A DNA stretch of 64,000 nucleotides from contig NZ_CP054587.1 of assembly GCF_002025255.2 (NCBI RefSeq), forward strand, positions 1,922,001 to 1,986,000, read 5' to 3'. The notes under the pieces were generated by a model, which was not told where the DNA came from, ran no database searches, and saw only the letters and a list, made by a program, of their open reading frames with translations. Position 1 is the first letter of the stretch. Each line of letters opens with the position of its first letter. This document shows, piece by piece, positions 1 through 8,984 of the stretch. Both the position numbers and the translations under genes were made by a program. This DNA is from Halolamina sp. CBA1230 (GTDB lineage Archaea; Halobacteriota; Halobacteria; Halobacteriales; Haloferacaceae).

Positions 1-999
1 GCCGCGCGCTTCCTCGCGACGTGGATGGAGGAGAACGCCCAACTCGGCCAGTATCCCGTGGTCTCGGTCCGCCGGGACGCCGGCACCGAGGAGGTCTACG
101 GCCGCGCCGAACTGTACACCTGCATCCCCCGGCGCGTGACCGAGGCGCTGTTCGACGAGGTGTACGCGAGCGTCCTCATGTCCGCGACCCTGCGCCCGTT
201 CGACGTCGCCGCCGACGTACTGGGACTGGACGACCCCGTGACGATGGCGTACGGGCTGGAGTACCCCGAGGACCGCCGCCGCACGTACACCGCGGGGACG
301 CCCGCGCTGTTCGCGAACGATCGGAGCGACCCCGAGGTCCAGGAGTCGGTCGCGTCGCTCGTCTCCGACGTCGTGGAGTTCACGCCGGGGAACACGCTGC
401 TCTTTTTCCCCTCTTACAGCGAGGCCGAGCGCTACTACGGCCGACTCGGCGGGTCGGGCCAGCCGGTCGGCGACGCGGACGGGGGCGACGCCACGCTCGT
501 GCTCGACGGTCCGGATGTCGACACGGAGGAGCAGCGGGAGCGGTTCGTCGAGGGCGAGAACGCGGCGCTGTTCACCTCGCTGTGGGGGACGCTCGCGGAG
601 GGGGTGAGCTTCGACGGCGACGACGCCCGGACGGTCGCGGTCGTCGGCGTCCCCTACCCGCACGTCGACGACCGGCTGGAGGCCGTTCAGGACGCGTACG
701 ACCGCGCCTACGGCGGCCGCGACGACGCGGGCTGGCGCTACGCGGTCGAGATCCCGACGATCCGCAAGACCCGGCAGGCGCTGGGGCGCGTGATCCGCTC
801 GCCGGACGACTTCGGCGTGCGCGTGCTCGCGGACAAGCGCTACACCCGGGCGGACATGGGTCGGTACTCCGTCCGGGACACGTTCCCCGAGGAGGAGCGC
901 GACGAACTCATCGACATGAACCCCGAGAAGCTGAAGTTCGGGCTGCTGAACTTCTACGGCGACCTGGGCGCGTACGACGGCGAGCGGCCGCGGCCCTGA
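1..999 (+). CDS. ATP-dependent DNA helicase, Rad3/XPD (DinG-like) family, C-terminal part
   Basis: The gene runs in from the left edge, so only the last 332 residues are present. They form the second RecA-like half of an SF2 Rad3/XPD-type helicase: SATLRP near residue 61, a stretch on reaching and filling the active site (NTLLFFPSYSEAERY, about 130-145), a GVSFDG segment followed by VGVPYP (about 200-222), and motif VI QALGRVIRS near residue 259, where the two arginines contact ATP. The iron-sulfur cysteines of the family would lie upstream of the window. The role expected from the family is unwinding DNA 5' to 3' in repair. The frame is open from base 1 and ends with TGA. Confidence 0.9.
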   Translation, partial: AARFLATWMEENAQLGQYPVVSVRRDAGTEEVYGRAELYTCIPRRVTEALFDEVYASVLMSATLRPFDVAADVLGLDDPVTMAYGLEYPEDRRRTYTAGTPALFANDRSDPEVQESVASLVSDVVEFTPGNTLLFFPSYSEAERYYGRLGGSGQPVGDADGGDATLVLDGPDVDTEEQRERFVEGENAALFTSLWGTLAEGVSFDGDDARTVAVVGVPYPHVDDRLEAVQDAYDRAYGGRDDAGWRYAVEIPTIRKTRQALGRVIRSPDDFGVRVLADKRYTRADMGRYSVRDTFPEEERDELIDMNPEKLKFGLLNFYGDLGAYDGERPRP

Positions 1000-1179
1000 T
1001 CGCCACGGCCGAAACGTATATCCATTCCCTACGGTATGTCTCAGCTACAGGCGTCAGACGCTGGGCAGACACTCGGATTGGCACCGGTCGAGGTCGGCCG
1101 CCTCGACGGCCGATCCGTGCGGTCCTGTCAGTGCGTTCAGCGCCGGCTTTATCAGACTCCTCCGAGTAGTGGGGGGCGC

Positions 1180-1380
1180 ATGGCCACTCAACCCTCCGAC
1201 CCAGACAGCGTTCGGGAGAACTGTGCGGACTGTGGCGGGGAGACGCTCCACGACGTCCGGGTCGAGATCCGGACCGAGAGCGATCAACAGGAGAACTCGG
1301 AGTTCTCCAGGGAGCCGTACCGCGTGGCCGTCTGCCAGACCTGTGAGTCTGAGTCGGCGACGCGGATGAACAACGCCTAA
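1180..1380 (+). CDS. Small zinc beta-ribbon protein
   Basis: A 66-residue acidic protein with two Cys pairs, CADCGG near residues 15-18 and CQTCES near 51-54, spaced as in a single zinc beta-ribbon. Small proteins of this shape are common in haloarchaea and have no established function (family assignment DUF7835-like is from memory). The ATG at 1180 was chosen over the in-frame upstream ATG at 1036 because a TATA-like GGCTTTATC lies at about 1144-1152, roughly 30 bases before it, giving a nearly leaderless transcript, and because the upstream extension is not conserved-looking (basic, low complexity). Confidence 0.7.
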   Translation: MATQPSDPDSVRENCADCGGETLHDVRVEIRTESDQQENSEFSREPYRVAVCQTCESESATRMNNA

Positions 1381-1666
1381 CTACCGGCTGAGTGGCCGTC
1401 GAGCGGGCGTGGGGGCCCGTCGACGTTGCACGGCCGGTTTGCGTCGGAACGACGCCTCTTTCGTCGTTTTTCTAGGTCGGTAGTGACGACTGAACGGAAG
1501 AACGTCGCGAACCCGCTCGCTTCGAGGCGGTTTGCCGCCTCGTTCCACTCGGCGTTTTCCCGGCCGATGCAGACCGCACCACCCGCTCGGCGGTTCGCTC
1601 CGCTCACCGCCTCACGTTTCGAGGTGGTTTGCCGCCTCGTTCCACTCGGCGTTTTCCCACCTCGCG
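1381..1666. repeat. Intergenic region with a 41-bp direct repeat
   Basis: The gap between two convergent genes contains two copies of a 41-bp sequence, at 1521-1561 and 1618-1658, that differ by one base (GAGGCGG versus GAGGTGG). The first copy contains its own small hairpin, GAGGCGG TTT GCCGCCTC, so each could fold at the end of a transcript. No gene is supported here; the open frames crossing it are shadows. Confidence 0.7.
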
Positions 1667-2572
1667 CTACCCGAACAGCCCGTCGGTCAACAGTTCGTAC
1701 CCGTCCTCGGTCACGATCAGGCTGTGCTCGGCCTGCGAGACCAGTCGCCCTTCGTCCTCCTGCAGTACGGGGTAGCCCGTGATCGCCCCGTCGGCTTTCA
1801 GCCGGCGCAGCGCCATCGCCGGCCGGGGGCTGTCGAGCCACCGTTGGGCGAACGGGAGGCCGTCGAACTCCGAGGTGATCTGTTCCATCGCCTGTCGCGC
1901 GGCGCGGTCACGGACCGAGCGCTCCTCCTGGAGTTCGAAGATCTGCTCGTGGCTCCCCTCGCCGACCTTCCCGCTGCCGTCGGTGGCGAACGGCTCGATG
2001 GCGATCACCTGCCCGGCCTGCAGTTCGGCGGAGCGGTCCACGCCGCGGTTCGGGATCGACGGCCCCGTGTGGGCGTCGTAGCGTTCGAGCCCGTGGCCCG
2101 AGAGGTTGAGCACCGGCGAGTAGCCGTAGCCGTCGATCACGTCCTCGATCGCCCCCCCGACGACGCCGACCTCGGCGCCGGCTTCGACCTCGTCCAGCGC
2201 GGCGTCGAGCGCCTGCTCGGCGGCCTCGACCAGTTCGTCGCTGTCCGAGAAGTCGACGGTGACGGCCGCGTCGGCGATGTAGCCGTCGACGTGGACGCCG
2301 ATGTCGAGACACACCATGTCGTCCTCGCCGAAGACGGTCTCGTCGTCGGCCTCCGGGGTCGCGTGGGAGGCCTCGTGGTCGATGCTGATGTTGACCGGGA
2401 ACGCCGGCTCCCCGCCGAGTTCGACGATGCGCTCCTCCGCGGTCTCGGCCACGTCGAGGTGGGTCGTCCCGGGCTCGACCAGCTCCCTCGCCTCCTGCAT
2501 CACCTCGACGAGGATCTCGCCGGCCTCGTGGTGCTTCTCCACCGCCTCCTCGCGCAGATCGCCGTAGCTCAT
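1667..2572 (-). CDS. map: Methionine aminopeptidase, type II
   Basis: A 301-residue protein that removes the initiator methionine from nascent proteins in the cytoplasm. The five metal ligands of the pita-bread fold are visible in order: Asp in LDIGVHVDG, Asp in YIADAAVTVD, His in SGHGLERY, Glu in IAIEPFAT and Glu in SQAEHSLIV. An insertion between the His and the first Glu is the mark of type II (archaeal/eukaryotic) enzymes. The ATG at 2572 (MSYGDLREE) was preferred to an in-frame start 14 codons upstream, which would add a non-family tail. The neighbour on the same strand is the peptidase at 2654-3502, so both may share a protein-turnover context. Confidence 0.95.
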   Translation of the reverse strand: MSYGDLREEAVEKHHEAGEILVEVMQEARELVEPGTTHLDVAETAEERIVELGGEPAFPVNISIDHEASHATPEADDETVFGEDDMVCLDIGVHVDGYIADAAVTVDFSDSDELVEAAEQALDAALDEVEAGAEVGVVGGAIEDVIDGYGYSPVLNLSGHGLERYDAHTGPSIPNRGVDRSAELQAGQVIAIEPFATDGSGKVGEGSHEQIFELQEERSVRDRAARQAMEQITSEFDGLPFAQRWLDSPRPAMALRRLKADGAITGYPVLQEDEGRLVSQAEHSLIVTEDGYELLTDGLFG

Positions 2573-2653
2573 GGCTGTTCGGTTCGCCTGTGTTGGGGAA
2601 AGAGGTTCCGACAACGACGGGCGTGGCGAGGAGCGTTCGTGGGTGAACGCGGC

Positions 2654-3502
2654 CTACCGCGTCGCGGTGCTCGTCTGCATCCCGTCGGAGTTGAACGCCG
2701 CGCCCGTCCCGTTCTCGCCGCAGACGATCACGCCCGCCGAGGAGCCCGTGAGCTCGTCGAACTCCGCGATCGCGTCGGCAGCTGCCGTCTCTGCGTCGGC
2801 GCCGGCCTCCAGCTTGTCGACCGCGCGCTGGCTCAGCGTCACCTTCGCGATCTCCTCGCCCGCACCCGTCGCGGAGGCGCCGCCGGCGGGCGTGCAGTAG
2901 AACCCCGAGCCCACCTGTGGTACGTCACCCACGCGCCCTGCGAGCGCCCACGAGCGCCCGCCCGTCGAGGTCGCGGCGGCGAACTCCCCGTCCTCGAACG
3001 CGACGGCACCGACCGTGTCGTGGCCGCCGAAGCGCTCCTCGAGCCAGTCGAGGTGGGCTTTCGGCCCCGCTTCCGGCGGGCTCTCGTCAGCGTACTCCTC
3101 GCGCTTCTCGGGCGTCAGGAGTTCCACGCCGGTCTCGACGCCGAACTCCGCTGCGAGATCGACCGCGTGCTCGCCGCTCACGAAGATGTGGGGAGTCTCC
3201 TCCATCACGACCCGCGCGGCGGAGATCGCCTCCTGCACGCCGTCCATGCTCGCGACAGCGCCGGTCTCCCGATCCGAGGTCATCAGGCCGGCGTCGGTCC
3301 GGACCCGGCCGTCGGACTGGACCGCACCCCCGTAGCCCGCGTTGAAGCGGTCCGAGGCTTCGAGCACGTTCACCGCCGCCTCGACGGCGTCGACGGGGTC
3401 GGACTCGGTCGCGCCCGCTTCCGCGGCGTCGTCGAGCACTGCCTGTCGCGGTTCGGGCTCGTCGGGCTCGCTCCCGGCGCCGCCGTGGACGATGATTCGC
3501 AT
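2654..3502 (-). CDS. Isoaspartyl peptidase / L-asparaginase (Ntn hydrolase, family T2)
   Basis: A 282-residue plant-type asparaginase. These enzymes are made as an inactive chain that cuts itself just before a threonine, which then becomes the nucleophile; here it is Thr163 in GGHDTVGAVAF. The N-terminal half has the typical IVHGGAG start and NAGYGG (about 54-59), and the C-terminal half has the TGAGE segment. Substrates in the family are L-asparagine and beta-aspartyl dipeptides arising from protein damage, relevant for an acidic halophile proteome. The true start is the ATG at 3502; the much longer open frame continuing upstream is antisense to icd. Confidence 0.92.
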   Translation of the reverse strand: MRIIVHGGAGSEPDEPEPRQAVLDDAAEAGATESDPVDAVEAAVNVLEASDRFNAGYGGAVQSDGRVRTDAGLMTSDRETGAVASMDGVQEAISAARVVMEETPHIFVSGEHAVDLAAEFGVETGVELLTPEKREEYADESPPEAGPKAHLDWLEERFGGHDTVGAVAFEDGEFAAATSTGGRSWALAGRVGDVPQVGSGFYCTPAGGASATGAGEEIAKVTLSQRAVDKLEAGADAETAAADAIAEFDELTGSSAGVIVCGENGTGAAFNSDGMQTSTATR

Positions 3503-3628
3503 GGCGGGATTGGTGTCGCCGGGGCGCATGAATCCACGGGAACCGGTCGCGGACGCCGGAACGGGGCGTCTCCCTCTGCCACGGAGAACGGCAAGCATTT
3601 GGTCCCGCTGTGAGACGTTCCACCCGCT

Positions 3629-4900
3629 ATGAGCTACGAGCACATCGAACCCCCCGAGTCGGGGTCGAAGATCACGCTCGCCGACGAGGAGACCGGCGAG
3701 CTCGACGTGCCGAACAACCCCGTTATCCCGTTCATCCACGGAGACGGGATCGGGAAGGAGGTCGGCCCCGCGGCGCAGAAAGTGCTGACCGCCGCCGCCG
3801 AGGCGACCGGCCGCGACGTGAACTGGATGCGCGTCTACGCCGGCGAGACCGCCCGCGAGAAGTACGGCGAGAACCTCCCCGACGAGACGGTCGAGGCGAT
3901 CCGCGAGCACCGCGTCGCGATCAAGGGGCCGCTGACGACGCCCGTCGGGGCGGGCTTCCGCTCGCTGAACGTCGCGCTGCGCCAGACGCTCGACCTGTAC
4001 GCGAACGTCCGGCCCACCTACTACCTCGACGGCGCGCCGTCGCCGATGAAGAACCCCGAGGCCATGAACATGGTCACGTTCCGGGAGAACACCGAGGACG
4101 TGTACGCCGGCATCGAGTGGGAGGCCGGCACCGACGAGGTCGAGCAGGTCCGCGACTTCGTCGAGCAGGAGATGGGGTTCGACGAGACGATCCACGACGG
4201 TCCCGTCGGCATCGGCATCAAGCCGATCACCGAGAAGGGCTCGAAGCGCCTCGTCCGCGAGGCGATCGACTACGCCATCGAGAACGACCGCGACAAGGTC
4301 ACGCTGGTCCACAAGGGGAACATCATGAAGTTCACCGAGGGCCAGTTCGGCGAGTGGGGGATGGAGGTCGCCGAGGAGGAGTACTCCGACGACGAGGTCT
4401 TCGCCGCCCCGGACTCGCTCTGGGAGTCGGAGGGTGAGGTCGACATCCCCGAGGACGCCGTCATGGTCGACGAGCGCCTCGCCGACGCGATGCTGCAGTG
4501 GATGCAGCTCCGTCCCGAGGAGTACGACGTGCTGGCGATGCCGAACCTCAACGGCGACTACCTCTCCGACGCCGCGGGCGCCCAGATCGGCGGCCTCGGC
4601 ATCGCGCCGGGGGCCAACTTCGGCGACGGTCGCGTGCTCGCCGAACCGGTCCACGGCTCCTCGCCGAAGAACGCCGGCCAGAACAAGGCGAACCCGACCG
4701 CGCTCATCCTCTCCGGCCGCCTGATGTTCGAACACATCGGCTGGGAGGACACCGGCCAGCTGATCCGCGACGCCGTCGAGAAGACCATCTCCGAGGGCGA
4801 CGTGACGTACGACATCGAGCGCCACCGCGACGACGCCCGGAAGCTCTCGACCGACGAGTACGCCGAGGCGGTCGTGGAGAACATCGAGGAGCTCTCGTAG
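3629..4900 (+). CDS. icd: Isocitrate dehydrogenase (NADP-type)
   Basis: A 423-residue TCA-cycle enzyme converting isocitrate to 2-oxoglutarate, length as in haloarchaeal homologues. Visible features: IPFIHGDGIGKEV near residue 34 (nucleotide/substrate loop), the substrate serine and arginines in VGAGFRSLNVALRQTLDLYANVRP (about 110-133), NMVTFRENTEDVYAGIE, and metal-binding aspartates in NLNGDYLSDAAG (about 308-319). The HGSSPK and KANPTA segments near the C-terminus are the cofactor pocket. The gene is divergent from the peptidase gene with a 126-base gap that must hold both promoters. Confidence 0.96.
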   Translation: MSYEHIEPPESGSKITLADEETGELDVPNNPVIPFIHGDGIGKEVGPAAQKVLTAAAEATGRDVNWMRVYAGETAREKYGENLPDETVEAIREHRVAIKGPLTTPVGAGFRSLNVALRQTLDLYANVRPTYYLDGAPSPMKNPEAMNMVTFRENTEDVYAGIEWEAGTDEVEQVRDFVEQEMGFDETIHDGPVGIGIKPITEKGSKRLVREAIDYAIENDRDKVTLVHKGNIMKFTEGQFGEWGMEVAEEEYSDDEVFAAPDSLWESEGEVDIPEDAVMVDERLADAMLQWMQLRPEEYDVLAMPNLNGDYLSDAAGAQIGGLGIAPGANFGDGRVLAEPVHGSSPKNAGQNKANPTALILSGRLMFEHIGWEDTGQLIRDAVEKTISEGDVTYDIERHRDDARKLSTDEYAEAVVENIEELS

Positions 4901-4952
4901 AGCCAGCTCTCTCCCTCTGCTCTGCGTTCTTTCGCTGCTCGCCCGCCAGTCG

Positions 4953-5294
4953 CTACTCCGCCCAGTCGGGGTCGGTCCGCGGCGGGGCGAACACGTCGAT
5001 CCCGACGACGGTCTCGTCGCCCCGGTTCTCCGCGGCGTGGACCTCGTCGCCGAGCAGGGTGTAGGACTCGCCAGCGCCGACGACCATCTCCTCGCCGTTT
5101 TCGAGCACGAACGTGAGTTCGCCCTGCGTGATCAGGCCGGCCTGTTCGTGGTGGTGGCTGTGGGAGGGGACCTCGGCGCCGGGTTCGATGCGGAAATGTT
5201 GGACGCTCGTTTCGTCGCCGCTGGCGCCGATCGTGAGGTGGACGTCGTCGACGGCTTCGACGAAATCGTCGTCGTTCGGTGTGTAGATGTCCAT
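4953..5294 (-). CDS. Cupin-domain protein
   Basis: A 113-residue single-domain cupin. Motif 1 is visible as PSHSHHHEQAGLITQGE (metal-binding His cluster and Glu) and motif 2 as LGDEVHAAENRGDE, which together form a small beta-barrel metal site. Function cannot be told from the fold; stand-alone cupins of this type are often sensors or small dioxygenases. The ATG at 5294 (MDIYTPNDDD) begins the domain; in-frame sequence upstream is Cys/Arg-rich repeat DNA and not protein. The gene converges on icd with a 52-base gap. Confidence 0.8.
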   Translation of the reverse strand: MDIYTPNDDDFVEAVDDVHLTIGASGDETSVQHFRIEPGAEVPSHSHHHEQAGLITQGELTFVLENGEEMVVGAGESYTLLGDEVHAAENRGDETVVGIDVFAPPRTDPDWAE

Positions 5295-5472
5295 GTGGGT
5301 GTGTGGCGCGGCGAGGCGTATAGTTCCTGAGTTCCCGGCTATTCGTTTGGTGGATCGCTCGGTTCGTTGTTGTGAGCGGAGTCCTGGCGGTTCACGACTG
5401 GAACGACGACCGCGACAGCAACAGCATCTCGACGCGTGGCTACTGCGACGGCAACCGCAACAGCATCTCGAA

Positions 5473-5790
5473 GCATGACCACTTGTGACCGCACCGCCCC
5501 GCACAGCCCACAGACCTCCCCAACCGACTCGTTCGCTCCCGCTGGTCGCTCACTCGTCCCTCGCGCTCGGTTCGCGTCCGTCGACGCGAACGCTTCGCGC
5601 CGACAGCGACCGTGGTGCGGTGGCGGTGGACGCCTCGCCGGCGCCGACGGTCGGCGTCACCAGAACGCTCCGCGTTCTGGTTGGCAGACGAGAATCTCCG
5701 ATTCTCGTCGACGCCCGCGGGGGGAGGGGTGGGGACTCCATGCTGTGCCGGGCCTCGTGCCCGGCACCCTGCAGTCACAAGTAGTCATGC
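5473..5790. repeat. MITE-like element A (318 bp) in intergenic region 5295-5877
   Basis: The 583-base gap holds no credible gene. Inside it a 318-bp unit starts with a 20-bp sequence at 5473-5492 and ends with its near-perfect inverted copy at 5771-5790 (18 of 20 match). The interior is closely similar to the unit at 28340-28592, including the segments around TGCTGTGCCGGGCCTCGTGC and GGGGGGAGGGGTGGGGA. An extra palindromic insert around 5650-5710 accounts for most of the length difference. No open frame resembling a transposase is present, so it would need a helper in trans. Confidence 0.65.
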
Positions 5791-5877
5791 TCGCTCCGCG
5801 GTCGCGTTCGCGGTTGCTGTGCGGTCCCGACGAACACCCACTCGAGAAAACCCGGGAATCGAATCGCGCGAACCCAC

Positions 5878-6711
5878 TCACTCCAACAACTCAGACGGCG
5901 GCGACTGCCAGTCACTCGCCGAATCCCGCGGCTCGTACCCCAGAAGCTCCTTCGTGTGCTCCAGATCGAACCAGCTCCGGGGGTTGTCGCTCGTCGCGAA
6001 GAAGATCCCGAACTCGGTCTCCTCGTCGGTCAAACAGAGATCCACCAACTGCGCCCAGTCACGCAGCGAGAGCCACGTTCCCTTCAGCCGCTTGACCTGC
6101 TCCGTGTACGCCTCGCTCCCGCGCTCCCAATCCCCACGCTCGACACCCCGCTCCGCGTCGCCGTAGGGGTTGTCGTAGGGGCCCGTCCGAACGCTCGCGA
6201 TCCGGGCGGCGTAGAAGCGCTTCGGGTACTCACGCTGTTCCACGTAGTACCGACCCAGATCCTCGCCGTACGCCTTCGAGACACCGTAGTAGGAGTCCGG
6301 CCGCTCGTCGTCGTCGACGGTGACGGTCGTGTCGTCGTCGAGTTCGTACACGTCGGGCTTGCCCTCCTCCTCCCACATCCCGGCGGCGTGGATCGAGGAG
6401 GCGAACAGCACGCGCTCCACCTCGGCGTCCGCGGCGGCTTCGAGCACGTTCCGGGTCCCGACGAGGTTGCTCCGCTCGACGGACTCCCACGACGCCGAGA
6501 CCGAGGGGTTGGCGGCGAGGTTGACCACCGCGTCCACGCCGTCGAACGCCGGGCGGATCGCCTCGTACGACGAGATGTCGGCGACGTGGTCCACGTCCGG
6601 GGCGTCCTCGCGGTCGAGGTAGACGAACTCGTGATCCGACTCTGCCGTGTCCAACTGCTGCTTGATTCCCGAGGCGACGCGACCCTCCGAGCCAGTGACC
6701 AGCACGCGCAT
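5878..6711 (-). CDS. NAD-dependent epimerase/dehydratase (extended SDR)
   Basis: A 277-residue Rossmann-fold enzyme. The dinucleotide loop VTGSEGRVASG is at residues 5-15, NLAANPS near 64-70 is the cofactor-side motif, a serine pair SSIHAAG sits at 105-111, and the catalytic YxxxK is Tyr142 and Lys146 in YYGVSKAYGE. The sequence resembles uronate dehydrogenase-type and sugar-nucleotide epimerases, but the substrate cannot be decided. The start is the ATG at 6711; upstream in-frame sequence is antisense to the next gene. It is divergent from the zinc-ribbon gene at 6808, sharing a 96-base promoter region. Confidence 0.85.
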   Translation of the reverse strand: MRVLVTGSEGRVASGIKQQLDTAESDHEFVYLDREDAPDVDHVADISSYEAIRPAFDGVDAVVNLAANPSVSASWESVERSNLVGTRNVLEAAADAEVERVLFASSIHAAGMWEEEGKPDVYELDDDTTVTVDDDERPDSYYGVSKAYGEDLGRYYVEQREYPKRFYAARIASVRTGPYDNPYGDAERGVERGDWERGSEAYTEQVKRLKGTWLSLRDWAQLVDLCLTDEETEFGIFFATSDNPRSWFDLEHTKELLGYEPRDSASDWQSPPSELLE

Positions 6712-6807
6712 ACCCGGAGGTGGGCGGAGACCGAGATAAGGGTCGGGATGGCCCGACGACCCGCGGCGAGCGGAGGATTCATACCCGATAGCGCACCACC
6801 TCCGGCC

Positions 6808-7323
6808 ATGTATGCGGTCGTCGGCTGCACCGAGTGTGGCACCTACTGGCTGCTCACGGACCCTCGCGAGAGCGACTCCGCGACCTGCCCCAAATGTGGC
6901 CGCCGCCACCAGACGAAGAAGCTCAACCGCTTCTACGAGACCGACGACCGCGAGGCCGCCCGGGAAGCCCGCGCAGCACTCCTCGCGAAGAAACACGGCG
7001 ATAGCGCCGCGTTCGACGACGTGGCCCACGTCTCCGAACTCGAAGAGCGCGTCGAGGAGAGCGGCCTGTCCGAGCGCGACTACCTCGAACAGTCCGGCAT
7101 CGACCCCGACGAAGTGCAGGACGTGGGCGACACCACCCAGGAACCCTCGCGGAGTCGGGACGAGAAGGTCCGCGACGCGGTTCGAGAGGGTGGCACCGAG
7201 GCGGAGATCATCGAGCGGGCCGTCGAGGACGGCGTTCCGCGGGGGGCGGCGGAGAAACTGCTGGAGAAGCTCCGTCGGCAGGGGGAAGTGATCCAGTCCG
7301 GCGGGGAGTTGCGGTTGGTGTAG
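6808..7323 (+). CDS. Zinc-ribbon protein with C-terminal winged-helix-like region (DUF5817-like)
   Basis: 171 residues. Residues 7-31 form a zinc ribbon (CTECG and CPKCG). A charged helical middle follows, and residues about 125-170 (EGGTEAEIIERAVEDGVPRGAAEKLLEKLRRQGEV, split here for reference to the helix-turn-helix shape) look like a small winged-helix ending in a beta-wing. Similar proteins are widespread in haloarchaea without a known function; a nucleic-acid-binding role is an inference from the two domains. It is divergent from the epimerase gene and followed by a 313-base repeat-rich gap. Confidence 0.75.
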   Translation: MYAVVGCTECGTYWLLTDPRESDSATCPKCGRRHQTKKLNRFYETDDREAAREARAALLAKKHGDSAAFDDVAHVSELEERVEESGLSERDYLEQSGIDPDEVQDVGDTTQEPSRSRDEKVRDAVREGGTEAEIIERAVEDGVPRGAAEKLLEKLRRQGEVIQSGGELRLV

Positions 7324-7636
7324 CGGTTCGCGGTGGCGCGTGACGTGAGCAGGGCGAGACCGAAGGTCTCGCTGGCAGTGCGGGCGACGCGTGGGTCGCC
7401 CGCACGACGCCTCCGTGCACGAACGAGCGCGCGAGGTCTTCGCGAGTGGAACGAGCGAGGGCACGAGAGAGCTTGCTCTCTCGGAGGACGAACGAGCGTC
7501 AGCGAGTGAGTCGGCTGGGGAGGGGTGGCCACGGAGCGGTGCGGTCGCAAGTAGTCAACGACCGAGCTGCTGTTGCTGTCGCGGTTGCTGTCTACCGATC
7601 ACGTTCCGCTTCCAAAACAGAGGCTTACCCGATCAC
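7324..7636. repeat. Repeat-rich intergenic region with a decayed partial MITE-like copy
   Basis: The gap between two convergent genes has no supported gene. Bases about 7497-7560 match, in inverted orientation, the left end of the elements at 5473 and 28340: the GAGTCGGCTGGGGAGG segment and the terminal GCGGTCGCAAGTAGTCA. The other end is not recognisable, so this looks like a decayed or truncated copy. A perfect hairpin GAGAGAGC TT GCTCTCTC near 7463-7480 and GAGACC GAAGGTCTC near 7349 could act as terminators of either gene. Confidence 0.45.
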
Positions 7637-8869
7637 CTACCGACCCAACTCGGCGTGCGCACTCGACAGATTGCGCGACGCCAGCGCCGACAGCAGCGAC
7701 AACTCACCCGCGAGCGCCCCCGTCGCGACACACTCCGCGAGCGCGTCGGCGTTCGAGCCCGCCGGATCCCCACCGCCGCGGATCCCCAGCACGTCCAGCC
7801 CCTCGGACTGCGTCGGGAGCTTCGTCCCGCCGCCGACCGTCCCCACTTCGATCGACGCGAGCGAGACCGCGGCGTACAGCCCGTCCTCCCGCGCCTCGAC
7901 GGAGACGATCCCGTTGCTCCCCTCGACGACCTGGGCGGCGTCCTGCCCGGTCGCGAGATAGATCGCGGCGACGACGTTCGCGACTTGCGCGTTGAACCCC
8001 AGACTGCCCGCCTTCGCGCTGCCGATCAGGTTCTTGCGTGTGTTCACCTCCGCGACCGCCTCGGGCGTCGTCTTCAGCGTCTCCTCAACGAACTCTCGGG
8101 GGAGCAGCACCTCCGCGGTGACGCTGCGCCCGCGCCCCTCGACGGCGTTGATCGCGGCGGGCTTCTTGTCCGTACAGAGGTTCCCCGAGAGCGCGACCAG
8201 GGAGGCGTCGGTCTCGGCCTCGATCACGTCGCAGGCCTCGCCGGTCGCGATGGTGGCCATGTTCATCCCCATCGCGTCGGCGGTGTCGTAGCGGAACCGC
8301 AGGAACACGTTGTCGCCGACGACGTACGGCGTCACGTCGAGCAGTTTCCCGTGGCTCGTGGTCGACTCCGCGGCCTCCCGGAGCGTGTCGGTGTTCTCCC
8401 GGACCCACTCCGCGAGCGCCTGTGACTCGGCGATCCCGCTCGTCCGGAACACGGGCGCGCGGGTCATCCCCTGCTTCGTCACGCGGGCCGTCGCGCCGCC
8501 GGCGTCGTCGATGACCGACAGCCCGCGATTGACGGAGGCCAGCAGCGCGCCCTCGGTGGTCGCCAGCGGGAGGTACGTCTCGCCCTCGAACGCGCCGCCG
8601 TCGATGGTAACGGGGCCGGCGACGCCCATCGGGATCTGGGCGGCGCCGATCATGTTCTCGATGTTGCTGCCCGCCGCCTCGTCGGCCGGGAAGCTGTACT
8701 CGCCGGTCGTCTCCAGTTCGGCGTCGGAGTGGTTCTCGACGACCAGCCGCCGGGCTGCGGCGGCGGTGTCGGCGTCGGCGTGGTCCTCGAGTTCGTACAG
8801 CCGCAGGTCGCCGCTCTCGACCCGCGCGGCGAGCGATTCGGCGGCGTCGGCGTCGACGCGGTCGGTCAT
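7637..8869 (-). CDS. hmgA: 3-hydroxy-3-methylglutaryl-CoA reductase, class I
   Basis: A 410-residue soluble enzyme making mevalonate for the isoprenoid chains of archaeal lipids. Diagnostic motifs in order: ENMIGAAQIPMGVAGP (about 69-84), the catalytic Glu in ATTEGALLASVNRG, DAMGMNMATIATG, the catalytic Lys in LCTDKKPAAIN, the catalytic Asp in ATGQDAAQ, GTVGGGTKLPTQ, and the C-terminal His in SSAHAELG. No membrane segments, as in other archaeal forms. The ATG at 8869 (MTDRVDADA) gives the normal family length; the longer open frame upstream is a shadow. Confidence 0.97.
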   Translation of the reverse strand: MTDRVDADAAESLAARVESGDLRLYELEDHADADTAAAARRLVVENHSDAELETTGEYSFPADEAAGSNIENMIGAAQIPMGVAGPVTIDGGAFEGETYLPLATTEGALLASVNRGLSVIDDAGGATARVTKQGMTRAPVFRTSGIAESQALAEWVRENTDTLREAAESTTSHGKLLDVTPYVVGDNVFLRFRYDTADAMGMNMATIATGEACDVIEAETDASLVALSGNLCTDKKPAAINAVEGRGRSVTAEVLLPREFVEETLKTTPEAVAEVNTRKNLIGSAKAGSLGFNAQVANVVAAIYLATGQDAAQVVEGSNGIVSVEAREDGLYAAVSLASIEVGTVGGGTKLPTQSEGLDVLGIRGGGDPAGSNADALAECVATGALAGELSLLSALASRNLSSAHAELGR

Positions 8870-8984
8870 GGCTCGGGGTTCCGGTGGCGCGGGCAAACCG
8901 TTACCGATCCGTGGCGGGGTTGCCGATGTGGGTGGCAGCGTCGCCGACAGAAAGCGTATGCCGGCCCCGGGCGTCGACCCAGTC

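Noticed and set aside
2654-4825. 723-codon minus-strand frame across icd
   Set aside because: Only its last 283 codons (2654-3502) are the isoaspartyl peptidase. The rest is antisense to icd with a repetitive Val/Leu/Arg pattern typical of shadows in high-GC genomes.
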